A stretch of 64,000 bases of DNA from an uncultured Lachnospiraceae bacterium (lineage in GTDB: Bacteria > Bacillota > Clostridia > Lachnospirales > Lachnospiraceae), in NCBI GenBank assembly GCA_947631665.1, contig CANRMF010000003.1:18368-82367 (forward strand), written 5' to 3'. The position numbers and the translations under genes were made by a program. The notes beneath the pieces are model-generated. The model saw only the letters and a program-made list of their open reading frames with translations, was not told the DNA's origin and made no database searches. Each line of letters starts with the position of its first letter. Positions within the stretch are counted from its first letter, which is position 1. Positions 26,099 through 35,195 of this stretch are shown in pieces.

Positions 26099-27299
26099 AC
26101 GTTCCTCTTACTTTTGTTTTTTGTTGAATCATGTCTAAAATACGGTTTGCCACATCATTTTTTGATAACAGCGGAAGCTCCGTCACCTGTTCTTTGGTAA
26201 TTACGGTCACAACATTAGTATCAGTGCCAAATCCTGCGCCCTCCACTTTTAAATTGTTTGCGCAAATCATATCCAGATTCTTTTTTTCCAGTTTTTGTAT
26301 GGAGTTCTCTATCAGGTTTTCTGTCTCCATCGAAAAACCGCAGATAAACTGCTTTGTCTTTTTTGCCGAAAGCGCGCTTAAAATATCGGTAGTACGCTCA
26401 AGAGCAATCGACATATCGCCGTCTTTTTTCTTGATTTTTTCCGTACTCTGTACCTTTGGCCGGTAGTCCGCCACTGCAGCGCTCATAATTAAAACGTCTG
26501 TTGCGTCAAAATTATTGCATACTTCTTCAAACATTTCCTGTGCGCTCTCTATTTCGATGACTTTGACAAAATCCGGTTTCCTGAGAGCGGTCTTTCCTGT
26601 GACAAGAGTTACCTCTGCTCCCCGCAGCATTGCCTGATAAGCAAGCGCGTAACCCATCTTTCCGGTAGAATGATTGCTGATAAAGCGTACCGGATCAATC
26701 TGTTCCATCGTCGGCCCTGCCGTCACTAAAATTTTTTTGCCCGCAAGGTCTTTTTCATAGGCAATCTCTTTTAAAATATACTCCAAAAGCGTTTCCGGCT
26801 CCGGCATTTTCCCTCTGCCGGTGTCACCACATGCAAGATACCCCTCCGCCGGACTGATGACATGATACCCGTATCGTTCCAGTTTTCTGAGGTTGTCCTG
26901 AACAATCTCATTCTCAAACATATTGGTATTCATTGCCGGTACTATGTACTTCGGGCACTTCGCCGCCATAATCGTAGTCGTCAGCATATCGTCTGCAATA
27001 CCGCCGGCAATTTTCCCGATGACATTGGCGCTTGCCGGCGCCGTCATGAAAATATCCGCCCGTTTTGCTAAAGCGACATGCTCCACCTGAAATTCAAAAT
27101 TGCGGTCGAATGTATCCACCAGACATTTATTTCCCGTCAGGGTTTCAAAAGTGATGGGATTGATAAAATTGACGGCATTTTTTGTCATAATGACATGCAC
27201 GTCTGCGTTTTTCTTTTTTAATGCGCTCGCAAGAGTGGCAGTCTTGTATGCCGCAATACTTCCGCTCACGCCCAAAACGACTGTTTTGCCTGTTAACAT
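26091..27299 (-). CDS. coaBC: Phosphopantothenoylcysteine synthetase/decarboxylase
   Basis: Bifunctional enzyme of coenzyme A synthesis: CoaC flavoprotein decarboxylase at the N-terminus, CoaB synthetase at the C-terminus. Seen: GVSGSIAAYK (FMN site), PASANVIGKIAGGIADD, PAMNTNMFEN (the active PXMNXXMW-like loop), the CoaB junction VTAGPTMEQIDPVRFISNHSTG and MSAAVADYRP. 402 residues, normal. AAAGGAG precedes the ATG. It follows the pan genes on the same strand after 259 bases of repeat-rich DNA, so it may have its own control. Confidence 0.96.
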   Translation of the reverse strand: MLTGKTVVLGVSGSIAAYKTATLASALKKKNADVHVIMTKNAVNFINPITFETLTGNKCLVDTFDRNFEFQVEHVALAKRADIFMTAPASANVIGKIAGGIADDMLTTTIMAAKCPKYIVPAMNTNMFENEIVQDNLRKLERYGYHVISPAEGYLACGDTGRGKMPEPETLLEYILKEIAYEKDLAGKKILVTAGPTMEQIDPVRFISNHSTGKMGYALAYQAMLRGAEVTLVTGKTALRKPDFVKVIEIESAQEMFEEVCNNFDATDVLIMSAAVADYRPKVQSTEKIKKKDGDMSIALERTTDILSALSAKKTKQFICGFSMETENLIENSIQKLEKKNLDMICANNLKVEGAGFGTDTNVVTVITKEQVTELPLLSKNDVANRILDMIQQKTKVRGTYE

Positions 27300-27368
27300 A
27301 AAAACTCCTTTTTGTATCTTATCAAAGCATTTTGAACTGAATTTGATTTCCTAAATGCCAATTTTAAC

Positions 27369-27575
27369 CATTCAGCCATACACCTGAATACATAAATATT
27401 TGGAAAGACTGCTTGCAGGATTTCAAATATTTATGTATTTAGATATTTGGGGAACCAAAATCAGCGGGAAACAGCAGATTTATCTGCGGCTTCGGGCTGG
27501 TATGGCTGAATGTTGAATCGTTATAATCTGATTTATCTGCGGATTCAATCTGGTATGGCTAAATATCAAACAGTT
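27369..27575. repeat. Palindromic repeat element covering the panD stop
   Basis: Two diverged copies, 53 bp apart, of a unit reading GATTTATCTGCGG...CTGGTATGGCT...AAT start at 27477 and 27530; the second runs into the panD stop (27559-27561). A further copy is at 38561-38610. The segment also holds CATTCAGCCATAC (27369-27381), the exact complement of GTATGGCTGAATG (27500-27512), and between them a long hairpin of about 18 bp (ATACATAAATATTTG.../...CAAATATTTATGTAT, about 27389-27438). It looks like a small non-coding, miniature-transposon or REP-like element. Confidence 0.65.
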
Positions 27576-27948
27576 GTCCATGCTTTTCATAATTTGTCAC
27601 GCGGGTAATCTGATTTTCGTCATTCACAAAAACAACCTTTGGTTTGTTTTCCTCTGCCTCGTCCGGCGTCATCTGTGCATAACACATAATGATAATTTTA
27701 TCGCCGAGCTGTACTTTATGCGCGGCCGCACCGTTTAAGCAGATCATTCCTGAGCCTTCCTCGCCCGCAATCACATAAGTTTCAAAGCGGTTTCCGTTAT
27801 CCACGTCGGCAATCTGCACTTTCTCATACTCACAAATTCCCGCCGCTTTTATAAGAGCCTCGTCAATGGTAATGCTGCCCACATAATTTAATTCTGCCTG
27901 CACGACCGTCGCGCGGTGAATTTTACTTTTTAACATCGTTACTAACAT
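27559..27948 (-). CDS. panD: Aspartate 1-decarboxylase
   Basis: Pyruvoyl enzyme that makes beta-alanine for pantothenate. The self-cleavage site is in [13 protein letters not shown] (Gly-Ser at about residues 29-30), and [16 protein letters not shown] and IIMCYAQM fit the barrel. 129 residues, usual for the family. The first ATG has TAGGAG seven bases upstream and overlaps the panC stop by seven bases. Its last codons (LFDI-stop) lie within the palindromic repeat element, so the C-terminus may vary between strains. Confidence 0.96.
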   Translation of the reverse strand: MLVTMLKSKIHRATVVQAELNYVGSITIDEALIKAAGICEYEKVQIADVDNGNRFETYVIAGEEGSGMICLNGAAAHKVQLGDKIIIMCYAQMTPDEAEENKPKVVFVNDENQITRVTNYEKHGQLFDI

Positions 27949-28796
27949 ATTGATTCTCCTAAAATGAAATTGTCAATGAGACGCGCCTTTCCAAAGTATA
28001 CTGCCATCGCTACGAGCATTGGCGGTTTCACCTCTTTCTGCTGCTGCATGGTCAATCCGTTGACCGCCTTAACGTAATCAATTTTTGCCAGCGGTTCTTT
28101 TTCTATATTTTCCTTCATCTTTGCGACGAGAACGTCCGCATCGCGTTCCCCCTCTGCCACAAGCTTCTTTCCCAGTTCCACCGTCCGGCTCAGCACGACT
28201 GCCGCCTTGCGCTCCTCAGGCGTCAGATACGCGTTTCGCGAGCTTTTGGCAAGTCCGTCCGCCTCGCGGATAATCGGACAGCCGACGACATTGATATCCA
28301 TATTCAAATCCTGCACCATATGTCTGATAATCGCCAACTGCTGCGCGTCCTTTTCCCCGAAATAGGCATTGTCCGGCTGCACGATATGAAACAGTTTGGT
28401 GACAACCGTACAGACGCCGCGGAAATGAACCGGTCTGGAAAGCCCGCAGAGTTCTTCCGTCAGGACAGACATATCGACATAGGAGCTGAAATCTTTATGA
28501 TACATTTCCTCCGGTTCGGGATTGAAAATCAAATCCGTTCCCAGTTCTTCGCAATACCGGCTGTCCTTTTCAAAATCACGCGGATAGTTTGCCAAATCCT
28601 CGTTCGGCCCGAACTGCATCGGATTGACAAAAATGCTGACGACAACCCGGTCGTTATTTTCCCGCGCTTTTTTAATCAGGCTTCCATGCCCTTCATGGAG
28701 ATATCCCATCGTCGGCACCAGCCCGACCGTCAGTCCTTCTTTCTTCCAGCCTTTTACCAGTGTTCTTACTTCGTTGATTGTTTTTACAACTTTCAT
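27942..28796 (-). CDS. panC: Pantothenate synthetase
   Basis: Joins pantoate and beta-alanine with ATP. 284 residues from the ATG at 28796, which has GAGGAG about six bases upstream; a start at 28844 would run into panB. Seen: [14 protein letters not shown] with both nucleotide-binding His, [30 protein letters not shown] and SSRNAYL (KMSKS-like position). It lies between panB (31 bases) and panD (overlap). Confidence 0.97.
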   Translation of the reverse strand: MKVVKTINEVRTLVKGWKKEGLTVGLVPTMGYLHEGHGSLIKKARENNDRVVVSIFVNPMQFGPNEDLANYPRDFEKDSRYCEELGTDLIFNPEPEEMYHKDFSSYVDMSVLTEELCGLSRPVHFRGVCTVVTKLFHIVQPDNAYFGEKDAQQLAIIRHMVQDLNMDINVVGCPIIREADGLAKSSRNAYLTPEERKAAVVLSRTVELGKKLVAEGERDADVLVAKMKENIEKEPLAKIDYVKAVNGLTMQQQKEVKPPMLVAMAVYFGKARLIDNFILGESIC

Positions 28797-28827
28797 ATAA
28801 ACTCCTCTTTTCTGCGCTGATATTTCC

Positions 28828-29655
28828 TTAATAAAGTTTTTCAATCACCTCATCGTCAATGCCGTAAGTGTGCTCCGGCGCCGGAAATGTTCCGTCATTG
28901 ACGGCTTGCATATATTCCCGAAACGCCCCTTTCATCACTTCTCCGACCGATGCAAACTGTCTGACGAATTTCGGTACATAATCCGTAAACATGCCGAGCA
29001 TATCCTGATAAACAAGCACCTGCCCGTCACAGTCCGCGCCCGCGCCGATTCCAATCGTCGGAATATGCAGTTTTTCCGTTACCAGTTTTGCCAGTTTTGC
29101 CGGAACGCCCTCCAGCACAACCATAGAAGCGCCTGCCTCCTGCACTGCAAAGGCGTCCTCCAGCAGTTTTTTTGCTGCCGCTTCCGTCTTTCCCTGAACT
29201 TTATAACCGCCAAAGGAATTGATGGACTGCGGTGTCAGCCCCAAGTGCGCGCATACGGGAATGGAAGCTTTTACAATCGCTTCAATCTGCGGGCAAACCT
29301 CTTTTCCACCCTCCAGTTTTACCATGTTTGCGTGTCCTTCCTTGACCAGCCTTCCCGCGTTGACTACTGCGTCGTAAACAGATGTCTGATAGGACATAAA
29401 CGGCATATCACAGACCAACAGAATATTTTTGATTCCCCTTGATACTGCCGCGCAGTGATGAATCATATCTTCCATCGTCACCTGAAGGGTATCTTCATAT
29501 CCGAGCATGGTGTTTCCAAGAGAATCCCCGACAAGAATAATGTTCACGCCGACCTCCTCCATCAACTTTGCCGTTGAATAATCGTAACAGGTCAGCATGG
29601 AAATTTTCTTTCCCTCCTGCTTCTGCTTTTGTATCGTACTCACCGTATTTTTCAT
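28828..29655 (-). CDS. panB: Ketopantoate hydroxymethyltransferase
   Basis: Adds a hydroxymethyl group from methylene-tetrahydrofolate to 2-ketoisovalerate. 275 residues. Seen: [28 protein letters not shown] (metal site Asp), [17 protein letters not shown] and the catalytic [13 protein letters not shown]. Its ATG overlaps the stop of the DUF2520 gene by four bases, so the two are translationally coupled and probably act in turn. Confidence 0.97.
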   Translation of the reverse strand: MKNTVSTIQKQKQEGKKISMLTCYDYSTAKLMEEVGVNIILVGDSLGNTMLGYEDTLQVTMEDMIHHCAAVSRGIKNILLVCDMPFMSYQTSVYDAVVNAGRLVKEGHANMVKLEGGKEVCPQIEAIVKASIPVCAHLGLTPQSINSFGGYKVQGKTEAAAKKLLEDAFAVQEAGASMVVLEGVPAKLAKLVTEKLHIPTIGIGAGADCDGQVLVYQDMLGMFTDYVPKFVRQFASVGEVMKGAFREYMQAVNDGTFPAPEHTYGIDDEVIEKLY

Positions 29656-30491
29656 TGTAAGACCTCCTCTATCTTTCCATAATCCCGATTTGGGTGCTTC
29701 GTCTTTGCAATCTGTGTCAGTTTTTTTGATACCGCCTTATAGATTTCCAAATCTGTCCCTGACAGAACCGACAAATGCTTCTGCACCGTAAAAATATCAT
29801 TTCTTTCAACCGGCCCTGTCAGCGCGTCGACGCAGCCTTTGGACAAAACAGTTTCTATGTTCCCGCGGATAATCGGCGACAGCGCTTCTTTGGCGCAGGC
29901 TTCGTCAAATCCACATTCCTGCATCAGCGATTGCGCCATAGATAAAATCCCGACAACCAGATTGCTTGCCGTTGCGGCTGCCGCATGATACCGGATTTTA
30001 TTTTCTTTTGAAACAGTGCGCACCGGATTTCCAAGACGCTCAAACAACGCCCTTACTTCTCCTTCTTTTTCCGGCGAACCCTCGATTGTAAAATAACTGT
30101 GTGAAAGCTCTTTGTAAGAATGATACCTGTCGCTGACAGCAAAGAGCGGGTGGATAGAAAAACCAAAACATTCATATTTTGATATATCCGAAAAGACCTC
30201 TGAGGATAATGCGCCACTGCAATGGCACACTATTTTTCCACTAATATGATAAGATTTCACCTGTTCCCAGACAGAAGCAATCACCCCGTCCGGAACGGTT
30301 AAAAACAAAACGTCACTGTCCTTTACCAGTTGTTCCATATGGTCATAAGCATTTGAACCGGTAAACTCTGACGCCTCGATGGCGTCCTTTTTCCATTCAC
30401 TGTAATAGCCTGTGACTGTCAGGCCATGATCAGCAAAATATTTTCCGAGAGAAAATCCTACTTTCCCTGCTCCTATAAATCCAAATTTCAT
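29652..30491 (-). CDS. panG: Rossmann/DUF2520 protein, likely PanG-type ketopantoate reductase
   Basis: 279 residues. The N-terminus is an NADP-binding Rossmann fold ([17 protein letters not shown]), with [13 protein letters not shown] and [12 protein letters not shown], followed by a helical DUF2520 half ([28 protein letters not shown]). It heads the panG-panB-panC-panD run and overlaps panB by four bases; no panE-type reductase is seen here. A DUF2520-type ketopantoate reductase called PanG has been described in Francisella with relatives in Clostridium, which fits the missing step. Start at 30491, with GGAGGGG before it. The function is inference from family and context. Confidence 0.75.
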   Translation of the reverse strand: MKFGFIGAGKVGFSLGKYFADHGLTVTGYYSEWKKDAIEASEFTGSNAYDHMEQLVKDSDVLFLTVPDGVIASVWEQVKSYHISGKIVCHCSGALSSEVFSDISKYECFGFSIHPLFAVSDRYHSYKELSHSYFTIEGSPEKEGEVRALFERLGNPVRTVSKENKIRYHAAAATASNLVVGILSMAQSLMQECGFDEACAKEALSPIIRGNIETVLSKGCVDALTGPVERNDIFTVQKHLSVLSGTDLEIYKAVSKKLTQIAKTKHPNRDYGKIEEVLQ

Positions 30492-30618
30492 GGGCACCCC
30501 TCCTTTTCGTCGGGACAATGAGTCTCATTCCGTTAAGATATGAGCTGCGCTCTTTTTATTTGTCATATAGTGAAATTTTTCAGCGGTATAGTTTCTTTGC
30601 GAATACTATCCGAAACAT

Positions 30619-30647
30619 AATTTAACATACTCAGAACATGATTTCAA
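30619..30647 (-). promoter_or_regulatory. Promoter of the pan operon
   Basis: Minus strand TTGAAA (30647-30642), 17-base spacer, TAAATT (30624-30619), about 120 bases before the DUF2520 gene. The leader between shows no fold I recognise. Confidence 0.45.
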
Positions 30648-30671
30648 GTATGCAAAGGTTAAAGACGGTAT

Positions 30672-30714
30672 AAAAAATAGGAAAGCCACCGTCAGATTGC
30701 TTTCCTATTTTTTA
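30672..30714. terminator. Symmetric intrinsic terminator after the lipoprotein foldase gene
   Basis: AAAAAATAGGAAAGC pairs with GCTTTCCTATTTTTT around a 12-base loop. T runs lie on both sides, so it can work on either strand; on the minus strand it is 16 bases past the stop at 30730. Confidence 0.9.
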
Positions 30715-30729
30715 ATGATTCTGTCTTAC

Positions 30730-31959
30730 TTATTTGTCCGCTTTCGTCGTTGTTTCCGCAGCGGCTTTTGACGTCGTTTCTGTCGGCGCCTCCGTTGTCA
30801 GCTGGGAACCTTTTTTCACAGTAACATTATCTGCGAAATATTCCTGAACCTTTTGATAAAGAATCGCATATTCGACTTCTTCTTTTCCGTAATTCTTTTC
30901 AAGATCCTCAACAGTAGAAGTCATTGCCTCTGCCATTGTAGCCGCTTCCGCTTTGTAGACCTTGTCATTCATTTCAATGCCCGCTCTCTCTGCAAGCGCC
31001 TCAACAACCATTCGGGTTTTCATATCGCTTAATACGCTGCTCTCGACCTGTTCGTCCCACTGTTCCTTTGACATGGAGCAAGCCTCTAGATACTGGTCTA
31101 ATGTTGCGCCGTAAGAGCTGGAAAGCTGTTGTTCATAGTTTTCATTATATTTTTCAATCTGCTCTTTTTTGACATCGGAGCTGTAAGATACTGCTTCACA
31201 GGAGGCTACGTAATCAGCCCAACTTCCATTGATAACATTGGAAATCCGCATCTGCTTAAACGCATAATCGTGAAACTCGTCGACTGTCTTTACTCCATAT
31301 GCGCCAAAATGTTCCTTTACAAAGTTGTCGTCTAACTTCGGCGTCTGTGACTTCTGGAGTGACTTGATGGTAAATGTAAACCATACGTCCTTTCCTGCGA
31401 GTTTTACATCTTTGTCGTCGATTTTCGTTGTATTTGCGTAATCTTCCGGGAATTTTAATTTTTTCGTAAACTTATCGCCTACTTTTCTGCCAACCAGACA
31501 GGATACGAAACCATCGATATAGTTTGATGTATCTGTGCCGACGTTGATTGTCTGATCCTGTGCTGTGCCTTTGTCAAAAGTTACTTTCTTTCCGTCCACT
31601 TCAATCTGTCCGGAATAATCCACAACAACAGAAGAATCCTTTTTTACCTTGCCTTTTTTCACTGTCTTCTGTGTCGTATACTGTGACAGAATACTATCTG
31701 TCTGTGATTTGTATGATTCCTCCGTAACTTTAATGTCGTCTTCATACACAACAACATCTTTGACGTCTGCAAGTTTTACAACGCCGTATTCTACTTCCAT
31801 TTCGTCGCCGGAAGCCTTATATTTTCCTGTCGTAGCGCCCTCTGCCGTCGTCACTGTCTCCTGCTCGCTTTTTTTGTCCTTATCATCAGAGCTTCCACAT
31901 GCAACCAGACTAAACGCCATAATCGCCGTCAATGCTCCTGCCAAAAATTTTTTATACAT
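30730..31959 (-). CDS. Trigger-factor-like lipoprotein with an FKBP-type peptidyl-prolyl isomerase domain
   Basis: 409 residues. A lipoprotein signal (MAFSLVACGSS, lipobox Cys near residue 20) places it on the outer face of the membrane. An FKBP-type domain follows (VVVDYSGQIEVDGKK, FVSCLVGRKVGDKFTKKLKFP at about 145-250), then a helical region of trigger-factor C-domain type, and a Thr/Ala-rich tail (TTEAPTETTSKAAAETT). It should help secreted proteins fold, like PrsA. I use the ATG at 31959, seven bases after GGAG; the ATG at 31965 is only one base away. It lies 170 bases downstream of purB. Confidence 0.88.
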   Translation of the reverse strand: MYKKFLAGALTAIMAFSLVACGSSDDKDKKSEQETVTTAEGATTGKYKASGDEMEVEYGVVKLADVKDVVVYEDDIKVTEESYKSQTDSILSQYTTQKTVKKGKVKKDSSVVVDYSGQIEVDGKKVTFDKGTAQDQTINVGTDTSNYIDGFVSCLVGRKVGDKFTKKLKFPEDYANTTKIDDKDVKLAGKDVWFTFTIKSLQKSQTPKLDDNFVKEHFGAYGVKTVDEFHDYAFKQMRISNVINGSWADYVASCEAVSYSSDVKKEQIEKYNENYEQQLSSSYGATLDQYLEACSMSKEQWDEQVESSVLSDMKTRMVVEALAERAGIEMNDKVYKAEAATMAEAMTSTVEDLEKNYGKEEVEYAILYQKVQEYFADNVTVKKGSQLTTEAPTETTSKAAAETTTKADK

Positions 31960-32137
31960 TTTCATTCTCCTCTTTTTTTAGTTTGCAAAATCTGCATTTT
32001 CCTGTTTTTGCATACAAACGATTTTAACACAATCCTTTTCATAATGAAAGTCTTTCCATAAAAATTCAAAAAATGTTCATAAATCAATCAAATTCCTTAT
32101 GGTTGCAAAACCGCAGAACAGACTCAATTGTTTTGAT

Positions 32138-33568
32138 TTATACGTTGATTGTAGCGGAAATTCCAAGAAGTTCTTTGTTTACCTCTAAAACCGGTTTGAT
32201 TTCTTCATTCAAGAATTCTTCCACCTGTTGCGGAGCGCGTCCCACATATTTTGACGGATCCATCGTCTTTTGCAAATCCTCCTCAGACAGGTTGAACGCT
32301 TCATCTGCCGCAATCAGTTCCAGCAGATTGTTGTCGAGCCCTTTCTGCTTTACGTTTGCGCCTGCCTGCATGGACAGTTCGCGGATTTTTTCATGCATTT
32401 CCTGACGGTCTCCTCCCGCTTTCACCGCGTCCATCATGATGTTTTCCGTCGCCATAAACGGAAGTTCGCTCATCAGGCGTTTTGTAATCACCTTATCGTA
32501 TACGACCAGTCCGTCTACAACGTTGAGGTACAAATCCAGAATACCGTCCACTGCAAGGAAGGATTCCGGTACGCTCAGACGTTTGTTTGCTGAATCGTCC
32601 AGCGTTCTCTCAAACCACTGCGTCGCTGATGTAATCGCCGGATTTAAAGCAGTCACCATGACGTAGTTTGCCAGAGATGCAATCCGCTCGCTTCTCATCG
32701 GATTGCGCTTATACGCCATTGCAGACGAACCAATCTGATTTTTTTCAAACGGTTCTTCAATTTCTTTTAAGTGCTGGAGCAGACGGATATCGTTGGAAAA
32801 TTTATGCGCGCTCGCCGCAATGCCTGAGAGCACATTTAACACTCTTGTATCCATTTTCCGCGAATAAGTCTGTCCGGAAACCGGAAAGCACTTTTCAAAT
32901 CCCATTTTCTGCGCAATTTTTTCTTCGAGTTCTTTTACTTTTTTATGGTCTCCCTCAAACAGTTCCAGAAAACTTGCCTGCGTGCCGGTCGTTCCTTTAG
33001 AACCGAGCAGCATCATATGGTCTAAAAGATAATCCAAATCGTCCAGATCCAGTTTGAGTTCCATCAGCCAGAGTGTCGCCCGCTTGCCTACGGTCGTCGG
33101 CTGCGCCGGCTGGAAATGGGTAAACGCAAGCGTCGGCGTCGCTTTATACTGCTCTGCAAACTTTGACAGCTCGTTGATGACATTGAGCAGTTTCTTGCGG
33201 ACTAAGCGAAGTCCCTCTGTCATAATAATAATATCCGTATTATCACCGACATAGCAGGAGGTTGCTCCCAGATGGATAATGCCCTTTGCTTTCGGACATT
33301 GCAGTCCATACGCGTAAACGTGGGACATCACATCATGCCGGACGAGTTTCTCCCTTTCTTTTGCGTCTTCGTAATTGATATTTTCCGCATTGGCTTTCAG
33401 TTCGTCAATCTGCTCCTGCGTGATATTCAATCCCAGTTCCATCTCAGATTCCGCCAGCGCAATCCACAGTTTTCTCCATGTTTTGAATTTCATGTCAGGG
33501 GAAAAGATATATTGCATTTCCCTGCTGGCATATCGTTCTGATAATGGACTTACATACTTATCGGTCAT
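32138..33568 (-). CDS. purB: Adenylosuccinate lyase
   Basis: Releases fumarate from SAICAR and from adenylosuccinate in purine synthesis. 476 residues. The family signature SSAMAYKRNPMRSERI with the catalytic Ser loop is intact, as are TAFTHFQPAQPTTVGKR-like AFTHFQPAQPTT and LGATSCYVGDN. GGAGAAAATTT precedes the ATG. It follows purF by 14 bases, so both share the purF promoter. Sequence past the stop (to 31966) shows no clear terminator. Confidence 0.97.
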   Translation of the reverse strand: MTDKYVSPLSERYASREMQYIFSPDMKFKTWRKLWIALAESEMELGLNITQEQIDELKANAENINYEDAKEREKLVRHDVMSHVYAYGLQCPKAKGIIHLGATSCYVGDNTDIIIMTEGLRLVRKKLLNVINELSKFAEQYKATPTLAFTHFQPAQPTTVGKRATLWLMELKLDLDDLDYLLDHMMLLGSKGTTGTQASFLELFEGDHKKVKELEEKIAQKMGFEKCFPVSGQTYSRKMDTRVLNVLSGIAASAHKFSNDIRLLQHLKEIEEPFEKNQIGSSAMAYKRNPMRSERIASLANYVMVTALNPAITSATQWFERTLDDSANKRLSVPESFLAVDGILDLYLNVVDGLVVYDKVITKRLMSELPFMATENIMMDAVKAGGDRQEMHEKIRELSMQAGANVKQKGLDNNLLELIAADEAFNLSEEDLQKTMDPSKYVGRAPQQVEEFLNEEIKPVLEVNKELLGISATINV

Positions 33569-33582
33569 AAATTTTCTCCTTT

Positions 33583-35022
33583 TTACTTTTGATATTCTCC
33601 TCTGATGTCATCTTTTGGGGGTTCCATCGGATAATTTCCCGTAAAGCACCCCACGCAGATTTCTTTTCCACCAGATAATTCCTTTAATCTGTCGATATTC
33701 AGATACGCTAAGGAATCTGAACCAATTATCTGTCTGATTTCTTCGATTGTTCTGTTGTAAGCGATGAGCAGCTCCTTACTTGGCACATCAGTTCCGAAAT
33801 AACATTCGCTGATAAACGGCGGAGAACTGATTCTTACATGCACCTCTTTTGCCCCTGCGTCCTTTAACATCTGGACAATCCGGTCGCTGGTCGTCCCGCG
33901 CACAATCGAGTCGTCAATCATCACAACCCGCTTTCCGTTTACGGCCTCTTTTAATACGTTGAGTTTTACGCGGACACTGGATTCCCTCGTTTTCTGCTGC
34001 GGCTTAATGAATGTCCGTCCGACATAACTGTTTTTGACAAAGGCCGTACCGTAAGGAATTCCCGACTGCATCGCATATCCCATTGCCGCCGCGTTACCGG
34101 ACTCCGGCACGCCGACGACGACGTCTGCTTCTACCGGACTGTCGATTGCAAGAAATTTTCCCGCCAGAATTCTGGAATGATAAACACTCATGCCATCATA
34201 ATAACTGTCCGGTCTGGCAAAATAAATATATTCAAAAACACACCGCGCCTGCTCCTGTGGTTTTAAACACATGGATTTGTCGGAATGAATCCCGTCCTGA
34301 TCAATCGTCACCACTTCTCCCGGTTCAACGTCGCGGATAAATTCCGCGTCAATCGTATCCAGCGCGCAGGTTTCTGATGCAAGGATATACGCATTGTCCC
34401 GCCTGCCAATGCAAAGCGGTCGGAACCCGTAAGGATCTCTTGCGCCAATCAGTTTTCTCGGACTGGAAATGACGAGCGCATAAGCACCTTTGATTTTTTT
34501 CATCGCATTGACGACCGCCTGCTCCGCTTTTTTGACACGAATCCGCTCTCTGGCAATATGATAAGCGATGACCTCCGAATCAATCGTCGTCTGGAAAATA
34601 GCACCGGTATATGCGAGTTCTTCACGCAATTCGTTTGCGTTAATCAGATTTCCGTTATGCGCAAGCATCAACGTACCCTTTACATAATTGAGCACCAATG
34701 GCTGGGCGTTACTTGGAATACTGTCGCCCGCCGTCGAGTACCGTACATGTCCCACGCCGATATTGCCTTTTAGTTTTCCCAGATTTTCCTGATTGAAAAC
34801 TTCATTGACCAGTCCCATTCCCTTGAGCAGTTCCACTTTTCGCGGGCCGGACGTGTCGGAAACCGCAATACCGCAGCTCTCCTGTCCGCGGTGCTGCAGG
34901 GCAAACAAGCCGTAATAAATCGTGGAGGCAACGTCGTTGCCGTCCAAATCGTAAATACCAAATACTCCACATTCTTCATGGGGTTTGTCTTCTTCCCATG
35001 TCATAGACATCTCCTGATTCAT
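33583..35022 (-). CDS. purF: Amidophosphoribosyltransferase
   Basis: First committed step of purine synthesis: moves glutamine nitrogen to PRPP. 479 residues. HEECGVFGIYD shows the N-terminal nucleophile Cys after a short propeptide (about residue 18), HNGNLIN and STAGDSIPSNAQP belong to the glutaminase, and VVMIDDSIVRGTTS is the PRPP loop. Four Cys (CLKPQEQARCVFEY, then KEICVGCFTGNYP near the C-terminus) fit the oxygen-sensitive FeS form of Bacillus. AGGAGG lies five bases before the ATG. First gene of purF-purB. Confidence 0.97.
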   Translation of the reverse strand: MNQEMSMTWEEDKPHEECGVFGIYDLDGNDVASTIYYGLFALQHRGQESCGIAVSDTSGPRKVELLKGMGLVNEVFNQENLGKLKGNIGVGHVRYSTAGDSIPSNAQPLVLNYVKGTLMLAHNGNLINANELREELAYTGAIFQTTIDSEVIAYHIARERIRVKKAEQAVVNAMKKIKGAYALVISSPRKLIGARDPYGFRPLCIGRRDNAYILASETCALDTIDAEFIRDVEPGEVVTIDQDGIHSDKSMCLKPQEQARCVFEYIYFARPDSYYDGMSVYHSRILAGKFLAIDSPVEADVVVGVPESGNAAAMGYAMQSGIPYGTAFVKNSYVGRTFIKPQQKTRESSVRVKLNVLKEAVNGKRVVMIDDSIVRGTTSDRIVQMLKDAGAKEVHVRISSPPFISECYFGTDVPSKELLIAYNRTIEEIRQIIGSDSLAYLNIDRLKELSGGKEICVGCFTGNYPMEPPKDDIRGEYQK

Positions 35023-35043
35023 TTTTTCCTCCTAAGAATTTCA

Positions 35044-35172
35044 GCCGCCCCGCCTGAACGTCAGACATTCTGCCAAAGCGGACTCTTTTGCGGCGGCAGA
35101 TTGGGGAACCGCCACATTTATTTTTCAGTCAAAGTTCGTGTTCATTATAAAACGAAAGAAAGAGAAAATCAA
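35044..35172 (-). promoter_or_regulatory. purF promoter and GC-rich leader hairpin
   Basis: Minus strand TTGATT (35172-35167), 17-base spacer, TATAAT (35149-35144). The -35 lies within the gatB terminator hairpin. The leader of about 115 nucleotides holds GCCGCC (35097-35092) that can pair with GGCGGC (35049-35044), closing just 10 bases before AGGAGG. There is no T run, so any effect would be on translation or RNA stability. No purine riboswitch was recognised. Confidence 0.6.
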
Positions 35173-35189
35173 CTTGTGACTTTCTCTTT
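35158..35189 (-). terminator. Terminator of gatCAB
   Basis: Minus strand AAGAGAAAGTC pairs with GATTTTCTCTT, then TCTTTCGTTTTA. It begins a few bases past the gatB stop (35196). The T run is imperfect, so some read-through into purF is possible. Confidence 0.6.
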
Positions 35190-35195
35190 TTTACT

